From assembly GCA_036897525.1 (NCBI GenBank), contig JAYMTJ010000029.1, positions 1 to 64,000 of the forward strand: DNA of 64,000 bases. The letters run 5' to 3'. The notes beneath the pieces are model-generated. The model did not search any database and was not told the DNA's origin. It saw only the letters and a list, made by a program, of their open reading frames with translations. Source of the DNA: Pelargonium x hortorum (taxonomy: Eukaryota > Streptophyta > Magnoliopsida > Geraniales > Geraniaceae). The translations under genes and the position numbers were made by a program. Below, piece by piece: positions 23,401 through 35,910 of this stretch; position 1 is the first letter of the stretch; every line of letters begins with the position of its first letter.

Positions 23401-25101
23401 TAAATTTAAGGGAAAACTTCCCTAACAACTGAAACCCCACAAGGATTGGTGAGTAATCCATATCAAACTAAGGACAATCTCAACTGTATTTATGGAACCG
23501 GTACTGTCCAAGCTAACCATAAATTTGTATAAATTAGAGACAGGGTACCCTCTATTTAATTTAGAAATCGTACATATAGAAATAAAGCAAAGAGTGCTCC
23601 TTAGTTACACCCAACTTAGATTCACTTTAAACCAGAGCAGGCTCTATAAACCAAGAGGAAGACTCTCGTATATTTTTAATACTTAAACTTTTTCTGCTAT
23701 TTAACTAAATACAGGTGTAGATAGTCAAAATCTCCTAATAAATACAAGGGATCGCAGGAATATCATTTTTGATAATGCAACGTCAGGGTCCTCTTCTTTT
23801 CGTTTTGTGTTATACAAGCGCCCATGGGAGGCTTTTTTATAATAGATAGAGGACTCCTTGCGGGAATCCAAGAGCCATTGTTTAGGGGTCGAAGGCAACT
23901 CATTAAATTGTATTGTATAGAAATAAGTTTATAGTCTTTCTCAGTAATTGATATCTGAACGCGTTATGAAAAAATAGAGTCCTTATTGTTAGAAGTACAG
24001 TACTTATTTTCTTCCTGTGATAGATACATTCCAAATGTCATCGGCGCCGCACTTTGAATAGTAATTCTATAATACCAAATTGAACACAATTTTGGAATAC
24101 ACGGACACTTCTAAAGCTATGTATTTGCTTAGGTTTAAACGAAAATAATTTAGAAACCAATAAATTATCTGATTAATGCCTGAATTCCTAAAAAGGATAC
24201 TCTTGACTTTGCCTAAACTACGAAAAAACAGCTCTAAGCTTAAGGTATAGTAGGGCTTTTTCTAAACTGTGTTTTATAAAAAGACCCCATTAGGGCCCAT
24301 GTGATGGCAAGAACTAAAGGTTTGATAAATCAACTCAAATCAAAAGGAGCCTTACTATAAAAGAGACGAATACTTTATACCCTGTTTCTATATAGAAAAT
24401 TCCCCTTATTATATAGACAAATGGGGTGTAATATAAGGGCGAAGTTTATCAGATGGAACCCCCTTCTAATACTTTTGTATTGTTCTGGTCATCCTTATTA
24501 GAGTGTAGTAACTAACAACAACCCGTTATACCAGGATGCTTTTGCGATGTCTAATTTAGACTCTGTTTTATTTCTAGATTATAACTAGCTCTGAATTAAT
24601 CCCCCTTTTGTTAAGATATAACTAGTCCTATAAACTAATAATAAAGTTGTTTAGAAAAGGAGCCACATATCCAGTTAAATGAAATTTCCCTTAAATGAAG
24701 CCTGCAGGATATAAATTCTTTCGTTGTAGCTAAGTTAAGAATTTACCCACCATTTCTTAAACGGGAGAGGAACTCTGCTTTAATAGATTCGGTTTCAAGG
24801 CTTTCTTAATAGTAAAATATCCTATAAAAATTGTCAAAAGTAAGTTACCTAAACCTAATGCATTTGGAGTATCCCGTGGGTCGGATTTAGTAATATAAAA
24901 CAGGCCCAGAAAAGAAGTAAGTCTCTTAGGTTATATTAATTTAGTATAACTGAGCTGTAAAAAAACTAAACGGGGCTTTCATTTCGCTTTTTTTAATTAA
25001 ATAAAATATTCTAAGAAAACTAAAGAAAATAAAAGAGAATTTTTTTTTATGAGGAATACAGAACTTTCGATATTTATTTTAAACTATTTATTAGGGGCCC
25101 T

Positions 25102-25121
25102 AGAATACAAGAGAATACAAG
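25102..25121. repeat. Perfect 10-base tandem duplication
   Basis: agaatacaag occurs twice head to tail. Confidence 0.93.
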
Positions 25122-25686
25122 AATGCATTTTCAACGAGTAGTGGGAGACTTGCCTCTTTGATTTTTGTTAAATACTAAAAAATAGACTCAAAAGAAGGGT
25201 ACACTTGTCTGGATAATCCTGGACTGTTTTTGAAGGGAAACTCTACTTGCATTGAGGCACACAATTCTTTAAATTACTAGCAAAAGGGGCTTCTACTGAC
25301 ATGACAGATTTTTTTTAAGTATCCAGGTATACCAGTCGTATTTTACAAGATAAGTCTTCCGAAGAAAAAGTATCCACGGTCAGTTTTTTAAAGTGTGGCA
25401 TCTATTATTTTATTTGTCATTGTTACCAGTTCGAGGAGAAATATCCACATCACATTTCATTTATTGGGTCTGATATAAATAAATTCTTAGACAGGGTTGA
25501 CTCTTATTAAGTTAAACCATAGAACAATTACAACGCTCCTCAACTCACTTACCCCGTATAGTAAGAATCTAAAGGAAACTTTAGGGAACTTTAAGGAATT
25601 CTAGTTACCCTGCTACAAGCTGCCCCTATAATAGACCTTAAAAATTTCTTTTTTTTTCTAGATTAAGTTTTTTCTTCTTTAGAGAG

Positions 25687-25702
25687 CTATGTCAGCAACT
25701 CC
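25687..25702 (+). repeat. Dispersed motif ctatgtcag(t/c)aactc, copy 1
   Basis: ctatgtcagcaactcc. Near-identical words lie at 29369, 30577 (partial), 49842, 51073 and 52247. Function unknown. It could be a conserved piece of an older repeat or a terminal motif of a transposon. Confidence 0.4.
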
Positions 25703-25719
25703 CCCTTAATATGGAGCTT

Positions 25720-28700
25720 ACCCATCTACACCTACAAAGATATAAAGTTAAGACTTCAACTTGTTAGAAAAGGATTATCTTAAGCTTAATCTTAACGAGA
25801 AAGTCAAATAAGGCAAGAGGGAATTGCCCTTACTAATTAATACAAATCTAACTATTAAATACAACTAATAGAATACAATAGCTACAGTAAGACACTAACT
25901 TGTGGGAAGTGTTACGTTAATTTATAGGCCAGCCCTATCTCAACGAAAATATTAAATAGAAAAGAATTTCATAATCTAGAGTAGAGTAACATGGTTAGGT
26001 TACGTTACTTAGTATGCCAAAATGCATTTGGATATACTCTAGGATATAGCCTTTCTTGACATCAGATAAAAGTTTTGCCAATAGTGACTTTATTATCATT
26101 TACATATCTTCGATTCGGAAATAGTAGAACTAAAAGCTTAGCTTAGCTTCATTTTGATAATCCAGCGCTGTGGATTACTATTCTATGTTATTTATCTGGG
26201 GTGTTACGTAGTTTTGAACTAACCTCGAGGCGGTATCCCTATGGGTACTTAAGATAAATTAAAAAAATATGTTACTAAAGCTGCTGCTATAATTAAAAGT
26301 TTTGTATCTTGTTTATAGCCCCTGAAGTGCGGGTCCTCTATTCAAAAGAAATCCCTGATTACTAGAATAAGCCTTTATTCTTATAGATATTAAGTGTATT
26401 TTCATGAGGGTTCCGAAGTAAAAGGGATAAATGAGAGGTTTAGAGGATTGTAACGGTATACCCCTACCTTAACTATTGTTAAATGGAGATTCTATAGGGT
26501 GTTATCAACTTTTCTCTTGGGGAATGGGATACCGAGCCTAAATAAACTATCCCTTAACTTTTCGAGGAGATTTCGACAATTCCCGCTGCGGAGCCGTTAT
26601 TAAGATTATTTCCAAAGCTTCCGCTTTCTATAAAAAAGGGAATATTCCCCTACTCTAGTAGTCTAGTTTAGAAAATAATATAAGTAACTTATATAAAGTA
26701 TGAACATAAAGGCTACAGCACTTAAAAAAGTAGAGTTGTTGAACCCTGGGAATCTCTGTGCTCAGGATACCCTTTCCGATTCAAGAGTTAGTTCCTAAAA
26801 GTTTTTTTGAGTGTACCCCAAGGATAAACTTCCAGTTTAAGATTATATAGAAGTTTTATAGGCGGCCCCCTAAATCCCCATATAAGTATGGACAAATAAA
26901 TACTTATGAAGCTGAAGCTCTCCTCCTTGCAAGGCTTCCGGAGTTCAAAATAAGATGCATAGTGAAAAAAGAATTACTATTTCGGAATAGCAGCCTTCAA
27001 TTCTGTTAATTACAATAAGAATAAGAAATCTTAGGGTTAGTTAAAAGAAAAGTACTTGTAAGGTGTTTTGTTTACCTTAACAAATAAAGCTACTAAAGTA
27101 GATTAAGTTCAATATCTCAGCTTAAGTACCCAGGAAATAGAGATCCTAGGGGATACAAAGGAGTTTTATCTGTTCTGTATTGCTTACTGAATTCTGGTAG
27201 CTAGTTCTGCTGCTAGTTGAAGAACTTTTATTTCCTTGTGCATATGTCTCTAACATAGTTATTACTGTCAAGGTAAAAGAAATTTATAAACCGTATAGAG
27301 TAGGAGCTTCCAGGAACCTGGTTAAACTAAGAAAATCTATAAAATGGAGTAATTGACTTACTACCCTCTTCTCTTAATTAAACTGAAACTTGAAACAGAG
27401 GAATATGGGAGCAACTTACTTAGTTCTTTTCTCTATCAGGCTAACTTTCTTCTTAACCGCTAGACCTAACTAAACATCCTCATAATACCCCTATTTGGTT
27501 GGAAGTAACCCTTTTTCATTTAGTCAAAACTAACAAAAGAGTGCACCAAAACTCCTAGTATATACAAATTACACTCTGACGACTCTTATTCAAGTCTATA
27601 TGATTTGGTGTCTTTTAAAGTAGACACGAAAATTTATATTACTAATAGGAATACTTTACCAATTCTGAAATATAGTAAGTAAATCTTTATTGAAAAGAAT
27701 ACCGTTAATGAGCAAAGAATCCACCAATAGAATAAGGGGCCGGGCCGACTTGTTAGATACAAAAAAACTAAAGCACTAAATTTATTCAATAAAAGTTGTG
27801 GAGTTAAAAGCAGCGTCTCAGCTAGATTTCTGAGAACCGGCGTATAAGCCGCATTTTACAGAATTTAGGTGTTAAGCAAAGAAAAGACTATAAATAGAGA
27901 TGGATAAGTCCTTAACTTCTATAATTATAGAAACATCAGATTCTAAATCGAGTCTCTTTTACAAGTATAATTATTAAAGAATACTACCAAGTGTTTTCCC
28001 TGTTGCGAGAAGGTTTTGAGGAATATTCTATACCTTAAAATTCCACCTAAAATCTATATCCACTTATGTTCCGGAATTCTATTTCAGTACACAAAAGAAA
28101 CTTCAAAAAGTTTGAAAAGCTGTAGAACTAACAAACTAGGGCCGATATATTATTTTTTTTAACTTTAACACTCCGATCTTCTAATCTAAATAAACAAGAA
28201 GAAATTACTAAATAAAATCGCAAGAAAACTAGCTAGCAAAAAAAAGAGAAGGGTCTTAGTTAAATATCAGGTCCATTTAATTTAATAGTTGTATCCCGCT
28301 GTAAAGGTTATGGCTTACCCCCGGTGATATCTAGCATAAAACAGAGATTGCCCTGTTGTTTAAACCCTTAAGCTTAAGGGGCTATAGAAACAAACCAATT
28401 GTACTTTTAAAAACTATAAATGGATATCCTAAGTTCCCATTTGAAAAGCAAGTACTTTGGATAAGCTCTCGATTGTATACGCTCGCAGTTATACATTTAT
28501 AATTGTCAAATAATAGTTCTTTACTAGATTTCGAGGTAATGAAGTTAGGAAATGGGTATAAGTATTTAGTTATACCCTATGATTTGCTTTGTGGTTAATC
28601 TACACAAAGTGTTATGTGTGTCAGAGCAGTGATTCAAATAAAGCATAATCATTTGCTTAAAACTCGATTATTTTATGAGAAATTTTAGCAAAAAAGGAAT

Positions 28701-29360
28701 GGTAAGAAGAGAATATAGATAGAGAAAGCCTAGGAATTTTATAAGAAGTAGACAATGAACTTTTCCCTCTATTTCTTTCTGATTAAGAGTAATAAGTCTA
28801 AAGCGGGCACTTTTTTGTCTGGAAGTTTAGTGTCTCTACACTTAAGTGGTGAATCTAGGAAGGGACCCACCCAGTAAGGGTTCCCGGCGATCGGAGTCCT
28901 ATTTTGGTGTAGAACGAGTGGTTTAATCCTGAATTCATATCCTCCAGAATTACACTTATTCTAACCACATCCTTTCTTTTTATTGAGCCCATTTAGTTTA
29001 GTACAAAATCCTGTTGTATTACTCTTTATATCGATCTTAGAAGCTATTATATAAGTAGAATCCTAGAAGCCCCTGAGTCATTTAGTTGTGTCCTATCAAA
29101 AAATATTCGAAATCCACAAAACTTTGGCTTGGCTTTTAGCGGCTTTACAAGGGTCTCTTTTATCTTAAAATAGCCTTTCTTCTAATAAGGCATTAAAGGG
29201 TAGAATTTACTACAGATACTTTTTTTAACAAGAGCATTATCTGTATTTATTAGCTTGCGTAGTCAGTTACTGGAATTCGGTTTCAAAGAAGAGATTCTGT
29301 ATTTACTTTATTTGCAAGAACAAATGACTTCCTTTGCTGTCTAATATCTCTAAGCAAGCT
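25720..29360. other. AT-rich filler, no gene seen
   Basis: No frame worth calling and no tRNA-like structure. Part of it (27360-27560) is CA-rich and may be a less-mutated patch, but I found no second copy. Confidence 0.5.
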
Positions 29361-29368
29361 TACCCCCT

Positions 29369-29385
29369 CCTATGTCAGTAACTCC
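29369..29385 (+). repeat. Dispersed motif ctatgtcagtaactc, copy 2
   Basis: cctatgtcagtaactcc, the best match to the consensus. It is preceded by aagcttaccccct; a gagcttaccca word also lies next to copy 1, though on the other side. Confidence 0.45.
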
Positions 29386-29489
29386 AGAGCACAAGAGGGA
29401 AATACCGTAGCTTAGTAGTATAACTATAGAATACTTAACTTAAATAACTATCTAGAATAACTTTGTGTTATATTACTATTATATACTAC

Positions 29490-29780
29490 CTAAGGACTGG
29501 GAATAGACCCTCTCCATTAGATTAGCTCTACACCGGCTAGCTTCCCAAGACCATCTTACGATAGCAACTGTACACCTACTCTCAGTTCCACATCCCACTC
29601 AAGACTACTTGTCTTACTTCCTTGGCATAGATTGACCTTCTTGCTTTAGCAGCACAGGGTTTCAAAGACAGCTTTCATTGGACTTTACTAGCTTAGAGCT
29701 TACAAGAAGCAAAAGGGAGATTTATAGTTGGGTTTGGCCCAGATTACAGGGACTCTAGTTCTTACTGTTCGTTCTGTTGT
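29490..29780. repeat. CA-rich, less-mutated patch containing family E, copy 1
   Basis: The plus strand is rich in CA and CC words with little TpA excess. The 15-mer gctttcattggactt at 29671-29685 is identical at 38028-38042. Both are preceded by an a(a)ca(g) word and followed by a short T/A stretch. Probably two remnants of one repeat family. Confidence 0.4.
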
Positions 29781-30383
29781 TCCTAGGATTTGTAAGTGGT
29801 TATAACCAAAAAAAGTTTTCCCTCGTGAACAGTATTATAAAGTTTCGCTACCATCAAGAACAGGGAACAAATCATCAACTTTTATTGATTTTGTATTGTA
29901 GTGGGCATAAAAATTTCAAAATAAGAACCGATCCTATAAAGAAAATGCATTTCATACTTTTTACTCTGGTTAAAATTGAACAGCAAAAAAGTAGCATTCT
30001 ACTCTTGAGAGCCTTGATTTTGGAGCCCATTTCGAGAATTCATTTTTTATGATCGCTATATATAGTAAAGTTCATTTGGTACTTTTAGCTAGGGAAGACT
30101 CAAAATAAAAGCAAGAATTAGGTTTTACATATAGCGAAAGTTATAAAAAAAGTGAAAGTATTTACTATAGGGGGGAGGGAGGGTTAACTTACTGGGATTT
30201 CTGGATTCTGTGTCACTTAAGTAAGTAAGAAATTATTATTCTTATATTATTATACGGGAGATTCCTCATAGTAAACAAACCTAAAGGCTGGTACTAAGCT
30301 AAAAGTCCTAGATATCTTCTGTACAAGTTTTAGTTATCAATTAAGGAGTCTCTAAGTAAATGCTAAGTGAAAAGGCTAGTGGG
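29781..30383. other. AT-rich filler, no gene seen
   Basis: The frame at 29777-30052 (+, 91 codons) opens at a non-ATG codon and gives no recognisable product. The rest is simple AT-rich sequence with a short G run near 30170. Confidence 0.5.
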
Positions 30384-30412
30384 AATTCCATTTCAAATGA
30401 AGAGTCCTATTT
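30384..30412 (+). repeat. Dispersed repeat family D, copy 2
   Basis: aattccatttcaaatgaag followed by agtcct. See the partner at 19632-19659. Confidence 0.5.
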
Positions 30413-30576
30413 TCATTTATCATTTAGAAGTGTTATATGTATGGGATTAGAACCTCTTACTTTCTATATTCTCCCTTGTGCGGGGTATTCTCTTAGTGTG
30501 TATAGGATATACTTTTGAACTTATACATTGTCTGTATTTTGTTAGCAACTATTTTATATTAGTATTGATTTGCGGG

Positions 30577-30588
30577 CTATGTCAGTTG
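30577..30588 (+). repeat. Dispersed motif ctatgtcag, partial copy
   Basis: gctatgtcagtt; only the first half of the motif is kept. Confidence 0.25.
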
Positions 30589-30789
30589 TTTATTATGTTC
30601 CTTTTGTTTCTGGATTTCCTAGTTTCAGTCTAGTCATTTTAAAAGTTTAGAGAATATAATATATAAGAAATCAAAGCAAAGTCAAGAAATCCCGTTTTTT
30701 CCTTTTTCTTAGTGTAATAACTCTTCAATAACCCGTTCTAACGCTTGCTTATGCGGGTACTTCCAAGGCAGGTGCCAGGAGGATAAGAG

Positions 30790-30805
30790 AATAAATAAAT
30801 AAATA
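30790..30805. repeat. Microsatellite (AATA)4
   Basis: Four perfect tetranucleotide units in an AT-rich context. Confidence 0.9.
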
Positions 30806-31320
30806 CAGATTGTCTTAGTTCTTGGCTTTGTAATGCAAGGATTTCGATCTAACCCCTACTATAATTGGCTTATTCATATTCATAAGAGGGTTCTACTCTT
30901 TTCTTTGCAATTTTCAGAGGTGTTCCTTTATTGTATGTAGATAGTTTAAGAGAGTTATAAAAGGACCTTATACAAGGAATGTGTTTCCAGTAAGAAGCTT
31001 TTTTAAGGATTTCCGGGAGTTCTATATACTAATTTCCTTAGATTAAAATCCAGCTGCTCCTGCTTGCTATTCCTTGACTTCCTAAGGAGAACCTTTTCAC
31101 TTTCATTTTGAAGCTTAGCCATTAAGAAATGAAACCCTAGTATTAGAAATTTGATATTATACGGAAAGAGGTTGTTTTTAGATTTTTTTTATATTTATCT
31201 AAATAATTTAGTGTTTAACTTTACAAACGGATTTTTTTACTAGATTTGATTTATAGACATAGAGATAATTACCTAAAATTTCCTTAGCTCTTAAACTTCC
31301 CTTAAAGCTTCTAACTAATG

Positions 31321-31405
31321 ATTTCAGAATACTAAGTTCATAGTAAATCGAAGCCTCAAAAAGCCTAATGTCGCAGGTTCAAGTCCTGTTTTATCCCTAA
31401 AATTT
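31321..31405 (+). other. tRNA-like stretch with a complete T arm
   Basis: gcagg-ttcaagt-cctgt forms a 5-bp T stem (one G-T pair) around a standard loop at about 31373-31389. Upstream, taagttca...gtaaatcg resembles a D arm, and a ctcaaaa word lies where an anticodon loop would be. Word order resembles organellar tRNA-Trp, and the T arm resembles tRNA-Lys. Anticodon and acceptor stems do not pair, so identity is uncertain and function unlikely. Confidence 0.28.
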
Positions 31406-31514
31406 GAAAGTCAGAATCTCTTAAATAAAGTATTTTCTACAATTTGCAATATTTACTCTACTTTGATTCTTTCGGAATTTATCACATGCTCTCATTGAAC
31501 ACACTAAATGGACA

Positions 31515-31560
31515 TTTCTCGAATGTACACGGGTTCGAACCCTGGTTCTTTCCTTTATCG
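31515..31560 (+). other. tRNA T-arm-like word
   Basis: acggg-ttcgaac-cctgg at about 31529-31545 gives four of five T-stem pairs (one G-T) and a canonical loop. No convincing D arm or anticodon arm lies upstream. It is 140 bases downstream of the previous tRNA-like stretch. Confidence 0.18.
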
Positions 31561-32757
31561 AGAAACCCGCTTTTTAATATTTAATAAATCCTCGAAACAA
31601 AAAAATAACTCTTGGTTTCATACTATATACTAAGGGGGTGACTGTCTCAACTTAATAGGTCATAATAAGAAATAAAAATAATAAGTGTAAAAGTAGCCCT
31701 AAACGGAAGGGTGATAGTTCTAAAAAGTAAGAAATTGAACTGTTAAACACAAGAACTTGTATTCTTTATTCTTCGGTTAATAGAAAATTGATTCTTGGTT
31801 TTTTTAGACTGTAAAACTAACTAAAGGGGGCACGAAGGTATTATAAAAAAAGTCTCTGTGCAAAAGGAATAATATAAGCCTTGTTAGGTACTAGTTGGGC
31901 AGACTATGAGACCCTACTCATAACTCAAAATATGAGACGGCACTGCGTACCCTTATTATGTCACTGGGAGCTACTTATTATGTTTAGCTGGAGGACCCCT
32001 AGCTGTGCGCTATAATGTTTCGTTTCACTAACAAATTTTGAAATCCACAGGAGCTTTTTGCTAGTCGAAAACTAGGGATAACGCTATATCGAATTCATGA
32101 GTTTTATTTTATATAAATAAAGGTTATTAAGATAAGACTTCAATTCGTATGATCTTATTATTTATTGTGTTATAGCATTTAATTTAGTCCGATCATAGTA
32201 GTTTTAAGGTATATTTCATCTTTATACCCCTATCAGTATAAAACAGTATAAAAAGAAAAATGTTTTAATGTATAGCATGCATGTCATTCCGAACCTTTAG
32301 GTGTGTGAGACCTTAAGCACATAGATAAATAAAGTCTAATTTTCACTTTAACAAAGAGTCTGATTTAGACTTCGCTCGTATTGGTAAACTTACCCTATCT
32401 ATAGCTTTGCCCTAACTCATTAAGATTATTAAAAGGAATTCCGTAGTCTACGGGGTATAATTTCCTTTTTAAAAGTTAGTGATAAGGAAAAGAAATCGGA
32501 GGAATGCCTAAGTTAATAGGAAATGTTTGCTTAAACCACCTTGCGCCGGGTACCAAAAAAGGGTTTTTTTTGTGTACCTTCGAGGGTTGGGAACTCTTAA
32601 AACACGAGACTGCTACGGAACTGATTAAGGATAAAATTCTCGCAAGATAATGAAGAAACAGTTTCATTCCAAGAATGTCTGTCTCTTTTTCTTATGTACT
32701 CCAATTTACATATTACTTACTATTGACCCAGCAGAACACCCTGAAAATCCCCTCATG

Positions 32758-32808
32758 ATTAAGGCGTTAAAACCTTATAGTTACCGGTTCGAACCTCCGC
32801 GTGCCTAC
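32758..32808 (+). other. tRNA-like anticodon plus T-arm words
   Basis: taagg-cgttaaaa-cctta forms a perfect 5-bp stem with an eight-base loop. It is followed 5-10 bases later by ggttcgaacc. The loop resembles that of tRNA-Leu(TAA) with one extra base. The T stem is poor and no D arm is seen. Confidence 0.18.
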
Positions 32809-33090
32809 TTAATTTCACTTTGTCCTACCTCTACATTCATTCAATAGGCATCTACTCAGCACCTAAAAAGAAGTTGATTATCTATAGAATTTCAGTGATT
32901 CTATTCTCATCTTTTACTTTTTTTGAAGCTCATAAAGAAGTAATTATTTGAAATTTCAAGTAATAGAATTGCTCATATAAATTCATAAAATGAGTTTTTT
33001 GCTCTAGTAAACTTTGAAGAAAAGTTGTGAATGGTTAACTTTATATATAAGTATCCTATCAGGAATGAGTAGAAAATTACTTGATCCCGG

Positions 33091-33110
33091 CCCTACTAGA
33101 TAGAGTAGGG
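33091..33110. other. Perfect 7-bp hairpin
   Basis: ccctact-agatag-agtaggg is a perfect inverted repeat with a six-base loop. With no gene next to it I would not call it a terminator. Confidence 0.6.
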
Positions 33111-35845
33111 TATAAAATCTTAGGGCATCCTGGTTTTAAATATTACTGTCTGAAACGGATCGTACGAGTATTATACTGGAATTGTTTCAACTATATTATA
33201 TAACCTTAATTATAGTATAAAGGAACTCCTATTACAAGGGTAAGTAAGTGGGAAGTAGGATACAACAAGTAGTTTTAATATATTTCACTTTTTTTAATAG
33301 AGCCATTGTAACATTCCGCTGCTGTAAGTTTGGAATTCGGAAAAATAATAAATAAGATAATATATAGTCAGTCACTACTGCTCGTTAAATAAGTGCTAAA
33401 TAAGCACCCCTTGCACATCTGGCCACATTAAAAAAAGTTTGGTTTGACAACTCAGCACTTAAAACGGAAGCCCTGAAAAAATCTTAAAAGGAAAATTCCC
33501 ACTATAATTTCAAAGGGTAATGCGTTCTTTTCTTGACACTTTACCAAATAGGACAGGACCCAAAAAATTAAGGTTAAACTCGTTTCGGTAAAATGCAGGA
33601 GCTTAACTTAAGGGAATGCCTCCATATTAGAAATCCTTAACTATGGTTATAACTTTTTTTCTATAATTTTATTAAAGATGCTCGATGCTCTTTGTCTTAT
33701 ACAAAAGTTAAAGCTATTTCCTTACCGAGAACCTAACTGAAATACGAGATAGTCAGTTACAGAGAGGTCTTTGAATGGTTAGTTTTGGGGTATGCTTTAA
33801 CCAAAGACCGAGAAAGTATGGGATTAATTCAAGTATGCTAGTCCATCTGAAAAAGGGGTTGTTTAAAAACATGGGTAACTCCTCCTTTTTAAGCTTATTG
33901 ATACCAGTTCAAGCTCGTACAGTAAAGAGCCTTCCTTTACTTAGTTGATACAAGATTTTGGGGTCTTTCTTGTAAAAGGACCTTTACTGGACCTATTCCC
34001 ATAGAGCTTTTTTATTTTAAGGATCCAATCTGTGTCATCACTCGAAAATACATACCTAAATACTGAGCATCCTTACTCGTTTACTAGCGGGGCTAGTATT
34101 CGTTGTGAAGACAAAGGAGAAAGAAACTGTTAACTTAAACCGAGGCTATAAGATTCTAATAGCTTGCTCATGCACAACCCCCTTTTCTTTTATTTGTTGG
34201 TAAAAATATGAAGAATATGCTCCGTCTTTCTTAAACACAAATAGAAAAAAAGGCATTAGCCAGGAAACTTCTGTGGAATTCCTATTTTGATAGAGATGAG
34301 GCATCCTGTGAAATTTGTATGTTTGATTTTTTTCCATCTAATATATTATATAGGGTTACCAAGTCCTGTGGGAGAAACTTAGAAAAGTCTAAGAAAAATC
34401 TTAGTTGAGAAGTAACACATTATATACCCTGGAATAAGTAACATAAAGTAGCAATATGGTACCAGAGAAGCTTTTTGTTTTTCCTTGATTGACTTGCTCT
34501 TATTCTATTTACAAGGAACAAAACTAAGAAAAGGCTACAATATAGTACAGGTACAGTTGTAGAGGGTCCTCGGTCTGGGGTTGTTACTCAATATTGAGAT
34601 GAAGTTAGCTTGTTTCTGTCTCTACTCTAGGAGTATCCGATTTAGATTTCTTTTTATAATATACCCCATTTCAGGACCTCATGAAGACATCATAAAAGTA
34701 CAAAGTACTTAGATTACTAGCTAAAGTAGAACTCAGGACAAGTCTTAACAAGCAGAGGAGAGGAGAGCCCTGCTAAGGGTAAAGTCTAAATAGGTCTATA
34801 CTATGAAACTCCTTTTCTTTTCGGTTGTTAAATCTCGCAGGAAAGTAGAAATCAAGTACAGGAATTTTTAAGTTTCATTATGTTAATTGGGTTTTTTACT
34901 TACCCCCGTTTCTCAACTCAAGATTTATAGGTTTTCTTTGCTCTCAGCTTTTTTTTAAGACTCTTATCTTAAGGGTAGATGCATTTCAAAGAGAAAAAAT
35001 TCTAAATTGTTTACTTCACACTTTGTCTCAACTAAAAAAAGCTGGGATTTTCGCTTATACATCTTGGTTTACCTCTTTCATCTTTGGAAGTACTACATAA
35101 AGCTCCCGGAATAACAAGGAGGGGGCATTAACTGCAGTACAAAGCAAGGACTAATCCCTAATAAGAAAAAGCTTCTAGTCTAGATAACTTATCCAGAAAA
35201 GCCCCTTTATTTAGTAAAGAGTATACAAGGAGAAAATTGAAACACTTCGTAGTAAACTCAAGGAGATACTGGGTTACCCTTATAAGTTCCAATTAAGGTA
35301 AGGATTCTTTTGACTGCTGGCGCAGGAGTCTAAAAAAAAAAAACGGAGTAAGTATTAAATCTAGAGATTTACATTCTTAGTTATATCAAAATATTCCGTG
35401 CAGTTTTTCCAGTAATAACGTGTTTCCTAGGAGGAATGTACTAATCTGAATAACAATAACTGGACAGCCCGGGAGTAGGATCCAAGACGCGCAAAAATAC
35501 AAGATATAGAACTTTATTTAATGACTAATTAAAAGCGGAAATGACTGGGTCAGTACCTGTTTTGGTTTTGAAAGGAATCTCTAAATTTCCGGAAAATGTG
35601 AATCCTCGGTTACACAAAGTTTAGAAAGCAGCAGGCAATACGGATTTTGCTTGAAATATACGTTTTTGAGAAGTCGTTCGGAAATTAATTGTCACTTTTA
35701 ATAGAAATTGTAAATGCCTCCGCTCGCTACTCGCTTGGTTGGTACACTCCTCTCAAACGTGGGTCCAGATATAGTAGTCTATTTCTAGTTAATTCAGTAA
35801 AAGGAACCCCGCAACATAACAAAAATGACACCGGGCCTCCTTTGT
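33111..35845. other. AT-rich filler, no gene seen
   Basis: No recognisable frame or repeat. A 12-base A run lies at 35332-35343. The segment at 34480-34680 is TG-rich and may be less mutated. Confidence 0.5.
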
Positions 35846-35910
35846 ACATGACATGCACTTGAACTTAAGTTGGTAAAGCACCTTTGGTCTAAAGTTTGAA
35901 ATGTTGCATA
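35846..35910 (+). other. tRNA-like D-arm and hairpin
   Basis: cttaagttggtaaagca looks like a D arm (ctt/aag stem, GG in the loop). It is followed by ctttggtctaaag, a small perfect hairpin where an anticodon arm would be. No T arm follows. Confidence 0.18.

Larger units (their letters stand above)
19660..25680. other. Long AT-rich stretch without genes
   Basis: About 6 kb with nothing I can call beyond short tandem duplications. Frames at 21978-22223 and 22291-22548 (both -, 81 and 85 codons) give leucine-rich, unrecognised peptides. Cores such as aaataaaatgaaaat (21615) and cagggcgtc (21640; also 50372) recur elsewhere but are too short to define a family. Confidence 0.5.

Noticed and set aside
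30768-30790. gtgccagg word as the small-subunit rRNA 530 loop
   Set aside because: Only seven bases match, and no other conserved rRNA segment lies at the right distance.
33091-33110. 7-bp hairpin as a transcription terminator
   Set aside because: No U-run of the right kind follows and there is no upstream gene; a hairpin of this size occurs by chance in 64 kb.
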